This document shows positions 50,223 to 58,652 of a DNA stretch of 64,000 nt, one piece after another. The notes below the pieces were generated by a model. The model saw only the letters and a program-made list of their open reading frames with translations. It did no database searches and was not told the origin of the DNA. Made by a program: the position numbers and the translations under genes. The stretch comes from JAJAZB01 sp964244295 (GTDB lineage: Bacteria > Bacteroidota > Bacteroidia > Cytophagales > Spirosomataceae), in NCBI GenBank assembly GCA_964244295.1, contig CAXTIG010000004.1, positions 62,001 to 126,000 on the forward strand, given 5' to 3'. Each line of letters opens with the position of its first letter. Position 1 is the first letter of the stretch.

Positions 50223-52012
50223 TACAAAACGGTTTTAATCTTCAACTCCTCCATCTGCTTGGCCGCAATCAAACTCGGCGAGTCGATCATCACGTCGCGG
50301 CCCGCGTTATTTTTCGGGAAAGCGATGAAATCCCGGATGGTTTCGGCCCCGCCGAAGAGCGAGCAAAGCCGATCGAAGCCGAAGGCGATGCCCGCGTGGG
50401 GCGGGGCACCAAACTCGAAGGCATTCATCAAAAACCCGAACTGGTTCTGGGCTTCTTCTTTCGTAAAACCCAGCAAATCAAACATCTGTGACTGCAAGTC
50501 GCGCTGAAAAATCCGCACCGAGCCGCCGCCCACTTCCACGCCGTTAATCACCAAATCGTAGGCATTGGCCCGCACCGCGCCGGGGTTCGTCGCCAGCAGG
50601 GCGAGGTCTTCGGGTTTGGGGGAGGTGAAGGGGTGGTGCATGGCGAAGTAGCGGTTTTCTTCCTCCGAAAATTCCAACAGCGGAAAATCCACCACCCAGT
50701 GCGCCGAATATTCGTCGGGCTTGCGCAGGCCGAGGCGGCTGCCCATCTCCAGGCGCAATTCGTTCAATTGCTTCCGGGTTTTGTCGGCGGGACCGGCCAG
50801 AATCAGGAGCAAGTCGCCCGGCTTCGCGTCGAATTTCGCCACCCAGCCTTTCAGGTCTTCTTCCGAGTAGAACTTATCGACCGACGATTTCACCGAACCA
50901 TCGGCGTTGACGCGGGCGTACACCAGACCTTTCGCCCCGATTTGCGGGCGTTTTACCCACTCTGTTAGCTCGTCCAGTTGCTTGCGGGTGTACTCGGCGC
51001 AGCCGGGGGCGCAGATTCCCACGACGAGTTCGGCGCTGTCGAAAACGACGAAGTTTTTGCCCGAGGTCAAATCCAAAACCTCACCCCTGCCCCTCTCCTG
51101 CTGAGAGGGGTTCTTAAGTTCGCTAAACTCCATCCCAAACCGCACATCCGGCTTGTCGGAGCCGAAGCGGCGCATGGCCTCGGCGTAGGGCATCCGCACG
51201 AGCGTGTCGGGTAGTTCGAGGCCCTTCACGCTGCGGAACAGGTGGCGCACGAGGCCCTCGAACATCGTCAGCACGTCTTCCTGCGTGACGAAAGCCATTT
51301 CGCAGTCGATTTGGGTGAACTCCGGCTGGCGGTCGGCGCGGAGGTCTTCGTCGCGGAAGCACTTCACAATCTGGTAGTACCGGTCGAAACCCGACACCAT
51401 CAGCAGTTGCTTGAAGGTCTGCGGCGATTGGGGCAACGCGTAGAACTCACCGGGATTCATCCGGCTCGGCACCACGAAATCCCGCGCCCCTTCGGGCGTG
51501 GATTTGATGAGCACCGGCGTTTCCACCTCGATGAAATTCTGATTGTCAAGGTATTCCCGCGTGGCGCGGGCCATGCGGTGGCGGAGTTCGAGGTTTTTGC
51601 GAACCACGCCCCGCCGCAAATCGAGGTAGCGGTACTTCATCCGCAGGTCGTCGCCGCCGTCGGTTTCGTCTTCGATCAAAAACGGCGGCAGTTTGGCAGA
51701 GTTGAGCACCTGGAGGGTTTCGACCCGAATTTCCACCTCGCCGGTGGGCATTTTGTCATTTTTGGAAAACCGTTCGATGACCGTCCCCGTGGCCGTGATC
51801 ACGAATTCCCGGCCCAGGCTGCGGGCGGTTTCGAGCACGTCGGCGGGGATTTTTCCTTCTTCGAGAATCAGTTGGGTGAGGCCGTAGCGGTCGCGGAGGT
51901 CGATCCAGAGGATGGCCCCTTTGTCGCGGGTGCGCTGCACCCAGCCGCTGAGGGTAACGGTTTGGTTGACGTGAGAAAGGCGGAGTTCACCGCAGGTGTG
52001 CGTTCGGAGCAT
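50222..52012 (-). CDS. aspS: Aspartyl-tRNA synthetase
   Basis: A 596-residue class II synthetase that charges tRNA-Asp. It has an N-terminal OB-fold anticodon-binding domain (THTCGELRLSHVNQTVTLSG, then WVQRTRDKGAILWIDLRDR), motif 2 FRDEDLRADRQPEFTQID, an inserted GAD domain and motif 3 GIAFGFDRLCSLFGG. The start MLRTHTCGEL is canonical. An oddity is residues about 301-312 (NPSQQERGRGEV), encoded by a palindromic repeat-like stretch (51079-51112) where other AspRS proteins have a short loop after MEF.EL. The gene is convergent with transposase copy 2 and divergent from the 7TM-LytTR gene. Confidence 0.96.
   Translation of the reverse strand: MLRTHTCGELRLSHVNQTVTLSGWVQRTRDKGAILWIDLRDRYGLTQLILEEGKIPADVLETARSLGREFVITATGTVIERFSKNDKMPTGEVEIRVETLQVLNSAKLPPFLIEDETDGGDDLRMKYRYLDLRRGVVRKNLELRHRMARATREYLDNQNFIEVETPVLIKSTPEGARDFVVPSRMNPGEFYALPQSPQTFKQLLMVSGFDRYYQIVKCFRDEDLRADRQPEFTQIDCEMAFVTQEDVLTMFEGLVRHLFRSVKGLELPDTLVRMPYAEAMRRFGSDKPDVRFGMEFSELKNPSQQERGRGEVLDLTSGKNFVVFDSAELVVGICAPGCAEYTRKQLDELTEWVKRPQIGAKGLVYARVNADGSVKSSVDKFYSEEDLKGWVAKFDAKPGDLLLILAGPADKTRKQLNELRLEMGSRLGLRKPDEYSAHWVVDFPLLEFSEEENRYFAMHHPFTSPKPEDLALLATNPGAVRANAYDLVINGVEVGGGSVRIFQRDLQSQMFDLLGFTKEEAQNQFGFLMNAFEFGAPPHAGIAFGFDRLCSLFGGAETIRDFIAFPKNNAGRDVMIDSPSLIAAKQMEELKIKTVL
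51079..51112. repeat. In-frame palindromic repeat-like insertion inside aspS
   Basis: CCCCTCTC at 51090-51097 and GAGAGGGG at 51103-51110 form a hairpin within a CCTCACCCCTG context that looks like a dispersed intergenic repeat rather than coding sequence. It adds about 12 residues without breaking the frame. Confidence 0.55.
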
Positions 52013-52307
52013 ACGAAAAAAGAAAGACGGGACGAAAAGGGCGGAAGCGGTAAACTGCCTACCGCCCTACAAGACCGGCGCAAAAGTAGAAAATCGGGCG
52101 TTAGGAACGAACGGACGGCTGGATTTAACCCGATTACCCCAGCGGATGGAGACCAAATCCCTGGGTCAGCGATTTGACGATCCGCCTGTTTTTTACGACA
52201 TTCCGCCTTCTGTTTCTCCTTCACTCTGCACAGTTGCCGCCTTCAAGGACAGGATGACGGAAACGGGTAGTTTATCGCGACCATGTTCATCCTTCTCCGA
52301 TCTACTC

Positions 52308-53972
52308 ATGAAATTCCTGCCCGGCGTTCTCGTTCTGACGGTTTTGCTTACGCCGCTCGGCGTGGTGCGGGCGCAGCAGCGGGTCGTGTTCGACCAACCC
52401 GACCAGTTTCTGCCGCTGGGGCCGCACGCCCTCGTGTTCGCCGATTCGTCGGCCAGCCTGAGCCTGGAGCAGGTCCGGCGGCTGCCATTGACGGCCTTCA
52501 CCCCCAACGCGGCCCCGGACCTGCGTTTCGACGTGCCCGGTCGCCTCTGGTTGCGCTTCGATCTCGACAACCGCACACCCGAACCCCTGCGGCTGATCAT
52601 CAAAACCCAGATGGTCGAGGCCATCGACGTGTACGTGGTTTCTTCAACCGGCGTGCAGCACACCGCTACCGGGCTGAAGCGGCCGTTTCGCAACCGCTAT
52701 TTTCTCATCAACTGGATCACGCTTTCGCTCGGGGCGCAGCCGAAGCAGCTTTTCGTGGTCGTGCAGCACCCGTACCGGTTTTACCTGCCGCTGAGCCTCA
52801 CCACCGACCAGCCCCTGGTGCGGCTGGTGTACCGCGAAACGCTCTACAACGGCAGCATCATGGGCCTGATGCTCGTGATGGCGTTCGTGAACGTCTGCCT
52901 GTTTTTCCTGCTCCGCGACCGCACCTACCTGTTTTACAGCGGCTACGTGCTGGTGTCGCTGCTCACGTTTTTGTCGTTCGAAGGACTCCTCTTCGACCTG
53001 CTCTGGCCCGATTTTCCGGCGCTCAACGATGGTCGGCTGGCCCTGATGCTGCGTGCTTCAACGTACGTGCTGGCGGTGCTTTTTTCGGTCAATTTTCTGC
53101 ACACGAAGCGGCTGCTGCCCCGGTTTCACCGGGTGTTGGTCGGGTCGGCCTGGGCCATGGCGGGCGCGGCCCAACTCACGCTGGTTCACGCGCCGTTTGC
53201 CGAATCGCTGATCTACCTGCTCGTGGTGCTGGGGCTGGTGGCCCTGATCGGAGCCGGGGCCGCTACCTACCGCAAGGGCTACGGCCCGGCGCGGTATTAC
53301 CTCGTGGCCTGGGGATTCTACGCCGTGGGCGTGATTTCAACCTTGCTCGCCTTTTTCAACCTGTTGGATTTCAATTCGTTCCTGACCTCCTACGGCTACA
53401 CGTTGGGAGCCGCCTGTGAGGCTACGTTTCTGTCGTTTGCCCTGGCCGACCGGCTGAACACGTTTCGGAAAGAAGCCCGCGAGGCGCAGAGCCTCGCCAT
53501 TCAACGGTTAGAAGAAAACGAGGGCCTGCTGGCCCGTCAAAACGAGTTGATGGCGAAAAACCTGGACGAAAAAGTCGCCGACCCCAGCCGCCGCGACGTG
53601 GACCAACTCGTACGCCTGCTCCGCGAGGAGCGCGACCGGGTGCGGAAAATCTCGATTCCCACCCTCGACGGCGTGCTGCTCTTCCCGCTGGCCGACATTA
53701 CCCGGCTCGAAGCGGCGGGCAGCTACACGAATCTGTTTTTGTCGAATCAAAAAAAGGTCATGGCTTCGCGCTCCATCGCCGAGTTTGAGCACCTCTGCAC
53801 CGAGGGCGAGCCGTTTTTTCGCACCCACAAGTCGCACATCGTCAACCTCAACTACGTGACCAAGTACCTGCGCGGCGAGGGTGGGCAGGTCGTGCTCACC
53901 GACGGCACGGCGGTGGACGTGAGCCGCCGGGCCAAGCCGGAGTTGATGCGGAGTTTGCTGGGGGAGGAATAA
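52308..53972 (+). CDS. 7TM-DISM receptor with C-terminal LytTR DNA-binding domain
   Basis: A 554-residue protein with signal peptide (MKFLPGVLVLTVLLTPLGVV), a periplasmic 7TMR-DISMED2 sensor domain (about residues 28-165, with RLWLRFDLDNRTPEPLRLII), seven membrane helices (about 180-385), a coiled coil (EAREAQSLAIQRLEENEGLL, about 390-440) and a LytTR domain (about 450-550; DITRLEAAGSYTNLFLS, FFRTHKSHIVNLNYVTKY). It should sense an extracytoplasmic ligand and bind DNA while anchored in the membrane, without phosphotransfer. I use the ATG at 52308; the frame is open upstream but that part has no signal-like features. DNA targets are unknown, and its own promoter is a candidate. Confidence 0.88.
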   Translation: MKFLPGVLVLTVLLTPLGVVRAQQRVVFDQPDQFLPLGPHALVFADSSASLSLEQVRRLPLTAFTPNAAPDLRFDVPGRLWLRFDLDNRTPEPLRLIIKTQMVEAIDVYVVSSTGVQHTATGLKRPFRNRYFLINWITLSLGAQPKQLFVVVQHPYRFYLPLSLTTDQPLVRLVYRETLYNGSIMGLMLVMAFVNVCLFFLLRDRTYLFYSGYVLVSLLTFLSFEGLLFDLLWPDFPALNDGRLALMLRASTYVLAVLFSVNFLHTKRLLPRFHRVLVGSAWAMAGAAQLTLVHAPFAESLIYLLVVLGLVALIGAGAATYRKGYGPARYYLVAWGFYAVGVISTLLAFFNLLDFNSFLTSYGYTLGAACEATFLSFALADRLNTFRKEAREAQSLAIQRLEENEGLLARQNELMAKNLDEKVADPSRRDVDQLVRLLREERDRVRKISIPTLDGVLLFPLADITRLEAAGSYTNLFLSNQKKVMASRSIAEFEHLCTEGEPFFRTHKSHIVNLNYVTKYLRGEGGQVVLTDGTAVDVSRRAKPELMRSLLGEE

Positions 53973-54002
53973 AAGAGACCTGAGGCGCAGAAAATCGAAT
54001 TA

Positions 54003-54042
54003 AAAAAGCGAAAGCCTGGCGGGGGCCGGGCTTTCGCTTTTT
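54003..54042 (+). terminator. Intrinsic terminator of the 7TM-LytTR gene
   Basis: 14-bp arms AAAAAGCGAAAGCC (54003-54016) and GGCTTTCGCTTTTT (54029-54042), GC-rich loop, ending in a T-run about 30 bases after the stop codon. Confidence 0.85.
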
Positions 54043-54179
54043 CATGGAATCGGAAAACCTTCCGTTACTCAACCCGATGCCGCCGTTGGTGAAACGGGGC
54101 TGGTTTCAAGACCGAACCACCGCGCACTTTTGAGCTGGAAGCCGCCGATGTCCTGCTTCAATTCTTTTCAAAAACCCCC

Positions 54180-54770
54180 ATGAAATCGAATCGATTCAGT
54201 GAAGCGAAAAACCTATTTTTTCTGTCAACGGGCCTGCTGCTCAGCACCCTCGCTCCGGCGCAGGTACCCCCGGATTCCACCCGACTCGATTCGGTGCAAA
54301 ACCGCCCCTACCACGTCGTCCGGCTGCGCGGCGACGTTCAGACCCTGCGCAGTTCGTTCGGCTTGGGGAGTTTCAAATTCCCGCTTTACCGCGTCACCGA
54401 CAGCACCGTCAGCGTGCTCCGCGCCCGCCGCCTGACGCCCCAGGCTGAAATCGTAACCGTGCCCGTGCGGCTGATCGATGAACTACGAATTCAGCGCAGC
54501 ACCCAGCGTGGCGGGGCCGGGCGGGGATTTCTCATCGGGGTTGCCACCGGAGCGTTGATTGGCCTGATTAGTGGCGACGACCACAATGGGTTCATCGAGT
54601 TTACGGCCGGTCAGAAAGCGCTGGCTTTTGCGCTGCCTTGCGGGCTGACTGGCCTGATTGTGGGCGGGATCATCAGTTCCCACAGTCTGAAAATCCCGCT
54701 TGGCCGCAGCCAAACGAAACTCGCCGCCGAGCGGAAACCGCTCCAACCATACACCCTCAAACCCGACTGA
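54180..54770 (+). CDS. Exported hypothetical protein with glycine-zipper-like helices
   Basis: A 196-residue protein. A signal-like segment (LFFLSTGLLLSTLAPAQ, about residues 12-28) is followed by a hydrophilic domain (RPYHVVRLRGDVQTLRSSFG, then SFKFPLYRVTDSTVSVLRAR). Two glycine-rich hydrophobic segments come next: GRGFLIGVATGALIGLISGD and LPCGLTGLIVGGIISS. The hydrophilic part resembles exported Bacteroidota proteins that respond to cell-envelope state, but I do not assign a family. It is followed 77 bases downstream by a lipoprotein gene in the same direction, perhaps in one transcript. Confidence 0.6.
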   Translation: MKSNRFSEAKNLFFLSTGLLLSTLAPAQVPPDSTRLDSVQNRPYHVVRLRGDVQTLRSSFGLGSFKFPLYRVTDSTVSVLRARRLTPQAEIVTVPVRLIDELRIQRSTQRGGAGRGFLIGVATGALIGLISGDDHNGFIEFTAGQKALAFALPCGLTGLIVGGIISSHSLKIPLGRSQTKLAAERKPLQPYTLKPD

Positions 54771-54847
54771 CCTCATGAAACCAACCCGACTCCTCCGACT
54801 GCTTTGTTCTCAAGGACTGATTAAGAACCATTCTCTTTTGTTTAGCC

Positions 54848-56050
54848 ATGAAAATTTTCTTCTTTTTGTTGTTGCTGACTGGCCTTACCGCCTGTAAAAA
54901 AAGTGACGGCCTCACCCGTGAGGATTACGTGGAAAGCCTCGTCGCCGTGCAGGAAACCAGCTTCGGTGAGTACCTCGTCGCCCTTTCGCACTACAACCTC
55001 ACGGCCCGTTACGACGACCTCCTCGGCCCGGCCAGCTACGTGGATCCGTCATCGACGTACTCCGACGTGCAATTGATCCAATTAGGACCCGACGGAGCGG
55101 TGGTTTCCAACCAGGTGTACCGCCAACCCGGTGACAACAGGCCCGAAGACCTGTCGGCGAGCTACACGCCGTCGGTTTTGGTTCGGACCCGAGCCGATAA
55201 GGCCTCTCCGGGAGACGATTTTGTGGTGTACCGGCTCAATCATAACTTACTGCTGGATAAAATCATACCTCAGAACAGCCCTGCTTTTTACGTTCGGGAA
55301 GGACGATTTTCGGACAACTCCGAGTCCACGCTGGTGGGCCAGGAGCGCGACGGCGGTACGCTCCTCTACCAGGCCCGTGCGGCGGCAATAAGCTTCGACG
55401 GCAAGGGGCTGTTCGAGAAAACATACCCCGGCGATTTTGCGCAGTGGCGCTACGAGTTGACAAAAGTTGCGGATCGTGGTGCCTGGTTTGGTGTACGAAC
55501 TCATAAGCAAACGTCCGCCACCGAAGCCTTCTTCTGGCGGGCCGACAGTCAGGGTAACCTCGTCAGCGAACAGAAATTTGGCTGGGCCCAGTTGCTTCAG
55601 GTCGCGCGCATCTATGATGCTGACTTCGTGCTGGTGGTTCAGCCCACCACTGCCAACACCCAGGAACGGGCCGTGGTGCGCCTCGATGCCAGCGGAAAAC
55701 TGCTCTGGAGCCAGTCGTTTTCTGAACTCGGTAACGTAAACAAGTACCAAATCCTGCGCAACTCCGGCGACGATGGATGCAGCATCTGGTATTCTACTCC
55801 CGGCGGTTTGGTAAGCATGATGCGGCTCGACCGGCAAGGCCGGAAATTGGACTCGAGAACCTACCCCGGCGAACGGACGACGAGTTGGGCCGTTGCGACC
55901 AAGAGCGGCATCTACGGCGGTGGCGGCGAAGGCTACGTGCTGGCACAACTTCAACTGCTGCCAAACGCGGGTTTTAAAGAGAAAATACTCCAGTTTCAAC
56001 TCATCAACCTAAACGGCAGCGTAAGCAAAACCATGACGGTGACTCCGTGA
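54848..56050 (+). CDS. Hypothetical lipoprotein, propeller-like
   Basis: A 400-residue protein with a clear lipobox (MKIFFFLLLLTGLTACKKSD; Cys16). The mature protein has repeated strand patterns with QLIQLGPDGAVVSNQVY, AAAISFDGKGLFEKTY, FWRADSQGNLVSEQKFG, VVRLDASGKLLWSQSF and MMRLDRQGRKLDSRTY. These are about six units of the form aromatic/Arg-x-D-x-x-G-x-hydrophobic, as in beta-propeller blades. No catalytic motif is visible. It ends 50 bases before the TonB-dependent receptor gene and may be co-expressed with it, perhaps as a surface-exposed partner. Confidence 0.6.
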   Translation: MKIFFFLLLLTGLTACKKSDGLTREDYVESLVAVQETSFGEYLVALSHYNLTARYDDLLGPASYVDPSSTYSDVQLIQLGPDGAVVSNQVYRQPGDNRPEDLSASYTPSVLVRTRADKASPGDDFVVYRLNHNLLLDKIIPQNSPAFYVREGRFSDNSESTLVGQERDGGTLLYQARAAAISFDGKGLFEKTYPGDFAQWRYELTKVADRGAWFGVRTHKQTSATEAFFWRADSQGNLVSEQKFGWAQLLQVARIYDADFVLVVQPTTANTQERAVVRLDASGKLLWSQSFSELGNVNKYQILRNSGDDGCSIWYSTPGGLVSMMRLDRQGRKLDSRTYPGERTTSWAVATKSGIYGGGGEGYVLAQLQLLPNAGFKEKILQFQLINLNGSVSKTMTVTP

Positions 56051-56100
56051 TCCTGATTACCAAGCCAGTTTACGGGTCCGACGCCGTATTTTGCAATCCC

Positions 56101-58515
56101 ATGAAACACGCCTACGCCCTCCTCCTCCTGTTTTTTCTCGGAAAAACGGCCCTCGCCCAAAGCCTCACCCAAACCGTCCGGGGCCGGGTTCTCGACAAGG
56201 ACACCCAAACGCCCCTGCCCGGCGCGGCCATCCGTCTCCCCGATGACTCGACCCGCACCCTCGGCACCGCCACCGATGCCAACGGCGAGTTTCGGTTGCC
56301 CAACGTGCCGGTGGGGCGGCGCACTTTCGTCGTGTCGTTCATCGGCTACCAGCCGCGTACACTGGCGAACGTCATCGTCACGACGGGCAAGGAAGTGGTG
56401 CTGACGCTGGACCTCGAACCCGACGCCCGCCAACTCGGCGAGGTGACGGTGAAGGCCAGCCGCCAGGCCCAGGTGCTGAACGAAATGGGCACCGTGAGCG
56501 TGAAGGCCTTTGCCGTGGAAGAAACCGGCCGCTACGCCGCCAGCCGCGACGACCCCGCCCGGATGGCCTCCAACTTCGCCGGGGTGCAGGGCAGCGACGA
56601 CTCGCGCAACGACATCGTGATCCGGGGCAACTCACCGCAGGGCGTGCTCTGGCGGGTGGAGGGCGTCAACATTCCCAACCCCAACCACTTCGCCATTCCC
56701 GGCACCCAGGGCGGTTCGGTCACGATGCTCAACGCCAAAACCCTGGCAACCAGCGATTTTTTCACCGGAGCCTTCCCGGCAGAATTCGGCAATGCGCTGG
56801 CGGGCGTGTTCGATTTGAACCTGCGGGCGGGCAACAACGAAAAACGGGAATCGACCATCCAGGCGGGTTTGCTGGGCCTGGAAGCGGCCATTGAAGGGCC
56901 ATTTTCCAAAAAATCGAAGGCTTCGTACCTCCTCGCGTACCGCTATTCGACGCTGAAAATCTTCCAGACGCTGGGCATTCAAATCGGCACTTCCGCCGTG
57001 CCGAACTACCAGGATTTGACGGTGAAGCTCCATTTCCCGACCAAAAACGCGGGTACGTTTTCCCTCTTCGCCCTGAGCGGGAAAAGCAAGGTGGACATCG
57101 TGGTTTCGGGCAACAAGGATTTGCAGGAAGACCTCTACGCCGACAAAGACCGCGACCAGTATTTCCGCTCCTCCACCTACGTCGTGGGCGCGAGTCACGT
57201 GTTGCCGCTGGGCACGACCGCTTCGCTGCGCACGGTGCTGGCCCACAGCCAACTCCGCAGTTGGGCCAACCACGACTTGCTCGAATACCGCCAGGGCCAA
57301 CTCAGCGGCAAGCACTACCACATGGGCTACGATTTCCGCGACGACAAAACCTCACTCAATTCCACGCTGACCAAACGCCTCGGTTCGCGCAGCACGCTGA
57401 AGGCTGGTTTTTATTTGGAAAAACTTCATTTCAACGTCCTCGACAGCATCCTGCGCGAGCCGCCGCTGTACCCGCTCACGCGCTGGGAACGCCGCTGGGA
57501 TTTTACGGGCGGGGCCTGGCAGATTCAGCCGTTCGCGCAACTCAAGATTCGCGCTTCCGAACGCCTGACGCTCACGGTGGGGCTGAACGCGTTCATTTTC
57601 ACGTTGAACGACAACTCACGCGGCTTTGACCCGCGCCTGGGGGCACAGTACAAACTGAGCGAGAGCCAGTCGCTGAGCTTCGGCTACGGGATGCACCACC
57701 AGACCCAGCCGAGCTACGTGTATTTTCAGAAAAAAAGGGAGGGAACCCGAACGACGTTACCGAATCTGAACATGGGCCTGACCCGCAGCCAGCATTTCGT
57801 GCTGGCCTACGACCGGCGGGTGTCGGGCACGGTGCGGGTGAAGGTGGAAACGTACTACCAGCGGCTCGACAAAATCCCGGTCAGTACCCGGCCCGGCTCC
57901 TCGTTTTCGCTGCTGAACCAGGGTTCGTCGTTCAGCCGGATTTTCACCGATACGACCCTCCAAAACACGGGCGTCGGCTACAACGTGGGCGGGGAACTGA
58001 CCATCGACAAGTCCTTCAGCCGCAACTACTACGCGCTTTTCACCGCCTCGCTCTACGACTCGAAATACCGGGGGAACGATGGCCTCTGGCGCGACACCGA
58101 CTACAACGGGCGCTTCGCGCTCAACCTGCTCGGCGGCGGCGAGTGGGCGGTGGGGCGGCGGAAACGAACGACGCTGCTGGCGGGGGCCAAACTGACCTGG
58201 GCCGGAGGCCGGCGCTACGGGCCGGTCAACACCACCGCTTCGCTCGACCGGCGGGAAATCGTTTTCGCCGACGCGGGGCGCAATTCGCTGCAATTCCCGA
58301 ACTACTTCCGTTTCGATGTGCGGGCGGGTTTTCGGAAAAACGCGTTTGGTGTCAGCCATGAACTGGCGCTGGATTTAATCAACGTCTTCGGCATCCGCAA
58401 CGTGCTGGGCCTGACCTACGTGCCCATCCCCGACGCCCCCGGCAGCACGGCCTCCATCAAGCAGCAGTACCAGTTGGGGTTTTTGCCCTTGTTTTATTAC
58501 AAGGTGGATTTTTGA
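56101..58515 (+). CDS. TonB-dependent receptor-like outer-membrane protein with carboxypeptidase-regulatory-like domain
   Basis: An 804-residue protein starting at the ATG at 56101, which gives a standard signal peptide (MKHAYALLLLFFLGKTALAQ). Residues about 22-105 form a CarboxypepD_reg-like domain (VRGRVLDKDTQTPLPGAAIR, NGEFRLPNVPVG). A plug domain follows (DIVIRGNSPQGVLWRVEGVN, IPNPNHF, about 178-210), then a 22-strand-type barrel ending LFYYKVDF with a terminal aromatic. This is the architecture of Bacteroidota receptors that import or display unknown substrates. No SusD-like partner follows, so it is not a typical SusCD pair. Substrate unknown. Confidence 0.88.
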   Translation: MKHAYALLLLFFLGKTALAQSLTQTVRGRVLDKDTQTPLPGAAIRLPDDSTRTLGTATDANGEFRLPNVPVGRRTFVVSFIGYQPRTLANVIVTTGKEVVLTLDLEPDARQLGEVTVKASRQAQVLNEMGTVSVKAFAVEETGRYAASRDDPARMASNFAGVQGSDDSRNDIVIRGNSPQGVLWRVEGVNIPNPNHFAIPGTQGGSVTMLNAKTLATSDFFTGAFPAEFGNALAGVFDLNLRAGNNEKRESTIQAGLLGLEAAIEGPFSKKSKASYLLAYRYSTLKIFQTLGIQIGTSAVPNYQDLTVKLHFPTKNAGTFSLFALSGKSKVDIVVSGNKDLQEDLYADKDRDQYFRSSTYVVGASHVLPLGTTASLRTVLAHSQLRSWANHDLLEYRQGQLSGKHYHMGYDFRDDKTSLNSTLTKRLGSRSTLKAGFYLEKLHFNVLDSILREPPLYPLTRWERRWDFTGGAWQIQPFAQLKIRASERLTLTVGLNAFIFTLNDNSRGFDPRLGAQYKLSESQSLSFGYGMHHQTQPSYVYFQKKREGTRTTLPNLNMGLTRSQHFVLAYDRRVSGTVRVKVETYYQRLDKIPVSTRPGSSFSLLNQGSSFSRIFTDTTLQNTGVGYNVGGELTIDKSFSRNYYALFTASLYDSKYRGNDGLWRDTDYNGRFALNLLGGGEWAVGRRKRTTLLAGAKLTWAGGRRYGPVNTTASLDRREIVFADAGRNSLQFPNYFRFDVRAGFRKNAFGVSHELALDLINVFGIRNVLGLTYVPIPDAPGSTASIKQQYQLGFLPLFYYKVDF

Positions 58516-58544
58516 GGGGGAATGTTAGGCAAACTGAACAGCAA

Positions 58545-58631
58545 GGGGTCACGCTGAGCGGAGTCGAAGCGCGGTGCGGTGGGCCGACGCTGACCAGCCG
58601 CACGCGCTTCGACTCCGCTCAGCGTGACCCC
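58545..58631. repeat. Perfect 29-bp inverted repeat between convergent genes
   Basis: Arms 58545-58573 and 58603-58631 are exact reverse complements (GGGGTCACGCTGAGCGGAGT start), and the loop holds a second small hairpin (TGCGG/CCGCA). It sits between the receptor stop and the kinase stop and could end transcription from both sides. A 16-base piece recurs at 47838-47853. Confidence 0.85.
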
Positions 58632-58652
58632 ATATCTGTTCAGTTCCTCCCC

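Noticed and set aside
51079..51112. Intein or intron in aspS
   Set aside because: The insertion is only about 12 codons, with no splicing motifs and a continuous frame.
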